21,510 nucleotides of DNA from an uncultured Oscillospiraceae bacterium (lineage in GTDB: Bacteria > Bacillota > Clostridia > Oscillospirales > Acutalibacteraceae): positions 1-21,510 of the forward strand of contig USIK01000005.1 in assembly GCA_900554775.1 (NCBI GenBank), in the 5' to 3' direction. The first letter of the stretch is position 1. Every line of letters begins with the position of its first letter. Shown here in pieces: positions 19,340 through 21,510 of this stretch. The position numbers were made by a program, and so were the translations under genes. The notes below the pieces were generated by a model, which did no database searches, was not told where the DNA came from, and was given only the letters and a program-made list of their open reading frames with translations.

Positions 19340-21510
19340 TTATCTTTTTTCAAGTTTAGCGTAATTAGACATGAGTTTTTTGGTAACTCCGCCAAAATTT
19401 ATGGACATCATGCTGTCGTTAGCAATTGGAACAATAGACTCAATAACTCCCTCGCCGAAAGAAGCATGGTAAACTTTGTCTCCAACATTAAAGAGCGTTT
19501 CTTTTGAGCTGTGGCAATAGCTTCTTCCGCCGCCAATGCCGCCAAAATTATGGGCTGCCATAACTGACTGAGCTCTTTGCTCCTGAGCAGATTTTGGAAT
19601 CGTCTGGCCCGCTTCAGGCTGTTTCCAATCACGAGATTTCGTTTTGAAAATAAGCTCTTCTGGAATTTCGCCCAAAAACCTTGAAGCTTTATTGTGTGAA
19701 GTGCTACCGGAATACATTCTGCTGTCGGAATCAAGCAAATAAAGGCTCTTTTTGCATCTGGTTATGCCAACGTAGGCAAGCCTTCTTTCTTCTTCCATTT
19801 CCATTCCGCTCATGTCTTCCATAGCTTGAATTCCAGGGAAGATTCCTTCTTCAAGGCCCGGAATAAACACGTTCGGGAACTCAAGGCCCTTCGAAGCGTG
19901 CAGCGTCATAAGAACAACGGCGTCAGAATCTGCATCGTAATTATCCACATCAGAGAAAAGCGAAATTTCTTCCAAAAATCCTGCCAAAGTAGCATTTTTG
20001 CCATTTTCATGTTCATAGCTCTTAATACTGCTAAGCAATTCCTTCACATTTTCGATTCTGGCTTCGCTGCTGTCTCTTTCAGATTTAAGAAAGCTAATAT
20101 ATTCCGTTCTGTCAAGAAGCATTTCATAAAGCTCCGAAAGCAAGATCCTGCCGGATTTATAAGTGTAAATAAGTTCATCAATCAAATTAGCAAAAGTTTT
20201 TAATTTAACTGCCACTCTTTGAAGGCTATCGAATTTGTCGCATTCCCTCATAACGCTGAGCAAATCTTTGCCTGTTTCTTTTGAAATTTCAGAAGCCTGA
20301 GAAATCGTTCTTTCGCCAATCGAGCGCCTAGGCTGATTGATGATTCTTCTGAGCCTGATTTCATCGCGCGGGTTGTTAATAACGCTCAAATAAGCAATCA
20401 TGTCACGAATTTCTTTTCTGTCATAGAACCTGTGGCCGCCATAAATGCGGTAAGGCACGCCCCTTCTCATGAGGACCTTTTCAAGAACGTTCGATTGAGA
20501 GTTCCTGCGGTATAAAACCGCGCAATCAGAATATTTTTCGCCCCTTGCGACTCTGTCTTGAATTGCTTCTGCAATGAAATTAGCTTCATCATGCTCATTG
20601 TAAGCCGTGTGAACCCTGATTAATTCCCCTGGAGGGTTTTCGGTCCACAATGTTTTGCCTTTTCTGTAAGCGTTGTTTTTAATAACCGCATTAGCCGCAT
20701 CAATTATATTTTTAGTCGACCTGTAGCTCTGCTCAAACCTAACAAGCTTAGCATTTTCAAAGTCTTTATCGAATTCAATAATGTTTTTAATCGAAGCGCC
20801 TCTAAACTTATAAATACTCTGGTCGTCATCGCCCACAACGCAAATATTTTTGCTTTTTTCAGCTAGGCTTTTTATCAAAACGCTTTGAGAATAGTTCGTG
20901 TCTTGATATTCATCAACGAGAATATATTCAAACTCACGCCTGTAGCTTTCAAGCACTTCAGGATGCTCTTTGAAAAGTTTAACAGTATTAAAAATAAGAT
21001 CGTCAAAGTCCATTGCGTTTGCTTCTTTGAGCTTTCTTTGATAATATTCATAAACTTCATAAGGAACTCCGCTGAATTTATAGCCTTCGTTTTGAACTTC
21101 TTTATATTCTTCAGGAGTAATAAGTTTATCCTTTTGACGGGAAATTATATTCTTAATGCTTCTCGCCGAAACGACCTTGTCATCAAGTTTCAAAGTTTTA
21201 AGGCATTCTTTAATAACCTTTATGCTGTCTTCATCATCATAAATAGTGAAATGGCTCGTGTAACCTATCTTCGCAGCATGAATTCTAAGGATTCTTGAGC
21301 AAAGACTGTGAAAGGTCGAAGCGCAAATGTCTTTTGACTTTTCGCCAAGCGCAGCACTTAGCCTGCTTTTGAGCTCATTTGCAGCTTTGTTAGTGAAGGT
21401 TATAGCCAAAACGTTCCAAGGGTTAACGGGATTTACCCTAATGAGTTCATCCGCTTCATGGCTATCTTCGGGGTTTTCGCAAGCTGCTTTAAGCACATTT
21501 ATCATATTTT
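19340..21510 (-). CDS. pcrA: UvrD/PcrA-type superfamily 1 DNA helicase (N-terminus cut by right edge)
   Basis: 3'-to-5' DNA helicase used in repair, replication and removal of RecA or RNA polymerase. The frame is open to the right edge, so the Walker A motif lies just outside the window. Seen in order (numbered from the Met at 21505): AITFTNKAANELK (34-46), STFHSLCSRIL, DEYQDT (198-203, motif II), GDDDQSIYKFRGA (225-237, motif III), FEQSYRSTKN (motif IV), VLMTLHASKGLEFPNVF (motif V), and ERRLAYVGITRCKK (motif VI). The C-terminal FNVGDKVYHASFGEGVIESI is the Tudor-like domain that in PcrA binds RNA polymerase. The Met at 21505 is internal: family members have the P-loop before this point. Identity is secure. 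Confidence 0.96.
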   Translation of the reverse strand, partial: NMINVLKAACENPEDSHEADELIRVNPVNPWNVLAITFTNKAANELKSRLSAALGEKSKDICASTFHSLCSRILRIHAAKIGYTSHFTIYDDEDSIKVIKECLKTLKLDDKVVSARSIKNIISRQKDKLITPEEYKEVQNEGYKFSGVPYEVYEYYQRKLKEANAMDFDDLIFNTVKLFKEHPEVLESYRREFEYILVDEYQDTNYSQSVLIKSLAEKSKNICVVGDDDQSIYKFRGASIKNIIEFDKDFENAKLVRFEQSYRSTKNIIDAANAVIKNNAYRKGKTLWTENPPGELIRVHTAYNEHDEANFIAEAIQDRVARGEKYSDCAVLYRRNSQSNVLEKVLMRRGVPYRIYGGHRFYDRKEIRDMIAYLSVINNPRDEIRLRRIINQPRRSIGERTISQASEISKETGKDLLSVMRECDKFDSLQRVAVKLKTFANLIDELIYTYKSGRILLSELYEMLLDRTEYISFLKSERDSSEARIENVKELLSSIKSYEHENGKNATLAGFLEEISLFSDVDNYDADSDAVVLMTLHASKGLEFPNVFIPGLEEGIFPGIQAMEDMSGMEMEEERRLAYVGITRCKKSLYLLDSDSRMYSGSTSHNKASRFLGEIPEELIFKTKSRDWKQPEAGQTIPKSAQEQRAQSVMAAHNFGGIGGGRSYCHSSKETLFNVGDKVYHASFGEGVIESIVPIANDSMMSINFGGVTKKLMSNYAKLEKR

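Overview
The window looks like a chromosomal segment of a low-GC, Gram-positive, spore-forming anaerobe of the Clostridia, most likely a gut Oscillospirales/Ruminococcaceae-type lineage. The grounds are AT-rich sequence, strong AAAGGAG-type ribosome binding sites, sigma-A promoters of the TTGACA/17/TATAAT type, tRNAs with encoded CCA, ThyX as the visible thymidylate synthase, a BofC-like protein and BspA-type surface proteins. This placement is inference; no rRNA or marker phylogeny is available here.

Layout. Bases 3-2105 (+) hold the 3' end of ftsH and a membrane-anchored HtrA protease, two protein quality-control genes in a row, closed by a terminator. Bases 2247-2888 (+) hold a short, divergent cis-prenyltransferase. 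A bidirectional terminator separates it from a tRNA-Ala gene on the minus strand, whose promoter is built into the last codons of folC. folC and tmcAL overlap, and a 50-residue membrane peptide gene precedes them. A small plus-strand gene of unknown function (5715-6023) runs tail-to-tail into a class B penicillin-binding protein.

Bases 7697-12077 (-) look like one operon driven by a clear promoter at 12122-12150: thyX, tmk, a DUF2156 (phosphatidylglycerol lysyltransferase-like) protein, a GNAT acetyltransferase and mltG. The penicillin-binding protein follows, but a terminator-like hairpin with a T-run lies directly against its start codon, so its expression may be attenuated. ThyX and Tmk make dTMP and dTDP in sequence; MltG and the PBP both act on peptidoglycan.

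Bases 12246-13660 hold a BofC-like exported protein, an unrecognised 192-residue protein and a tRNA-Leu with its own promoter. Bases 13767-17695 (-) hold two BspA-type leucine-rich-repeat surface proteins of 363 and 825 residues. Each has its own promoter and terminator; they share matching leaders and an unusual C-terminal sorting-type signal (YKTGD followed by a similar tail).

The most interesting part is 17964-18274. A 30-residue, very hydrophobic peptide gene on the plus strand faces a roughly 100-nt minus-strand RNA with a near-perfect promoter (TTGACA, 17, TATAGT) and its own terminator. The two RNAs overlap at their 3' ends and share 8-bp direct repeats exactly 200 bp apart, so they are complementary at both ends. 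This is the architecture of a type I toxin-antitoxin module, and both RNAs also have similar 5' leaders. It is followed by a bidirectional terminator, a cysteine-rich protein of unknown function, and the pcrA/uvrD-type helicase gene, which is cut by the right edge.
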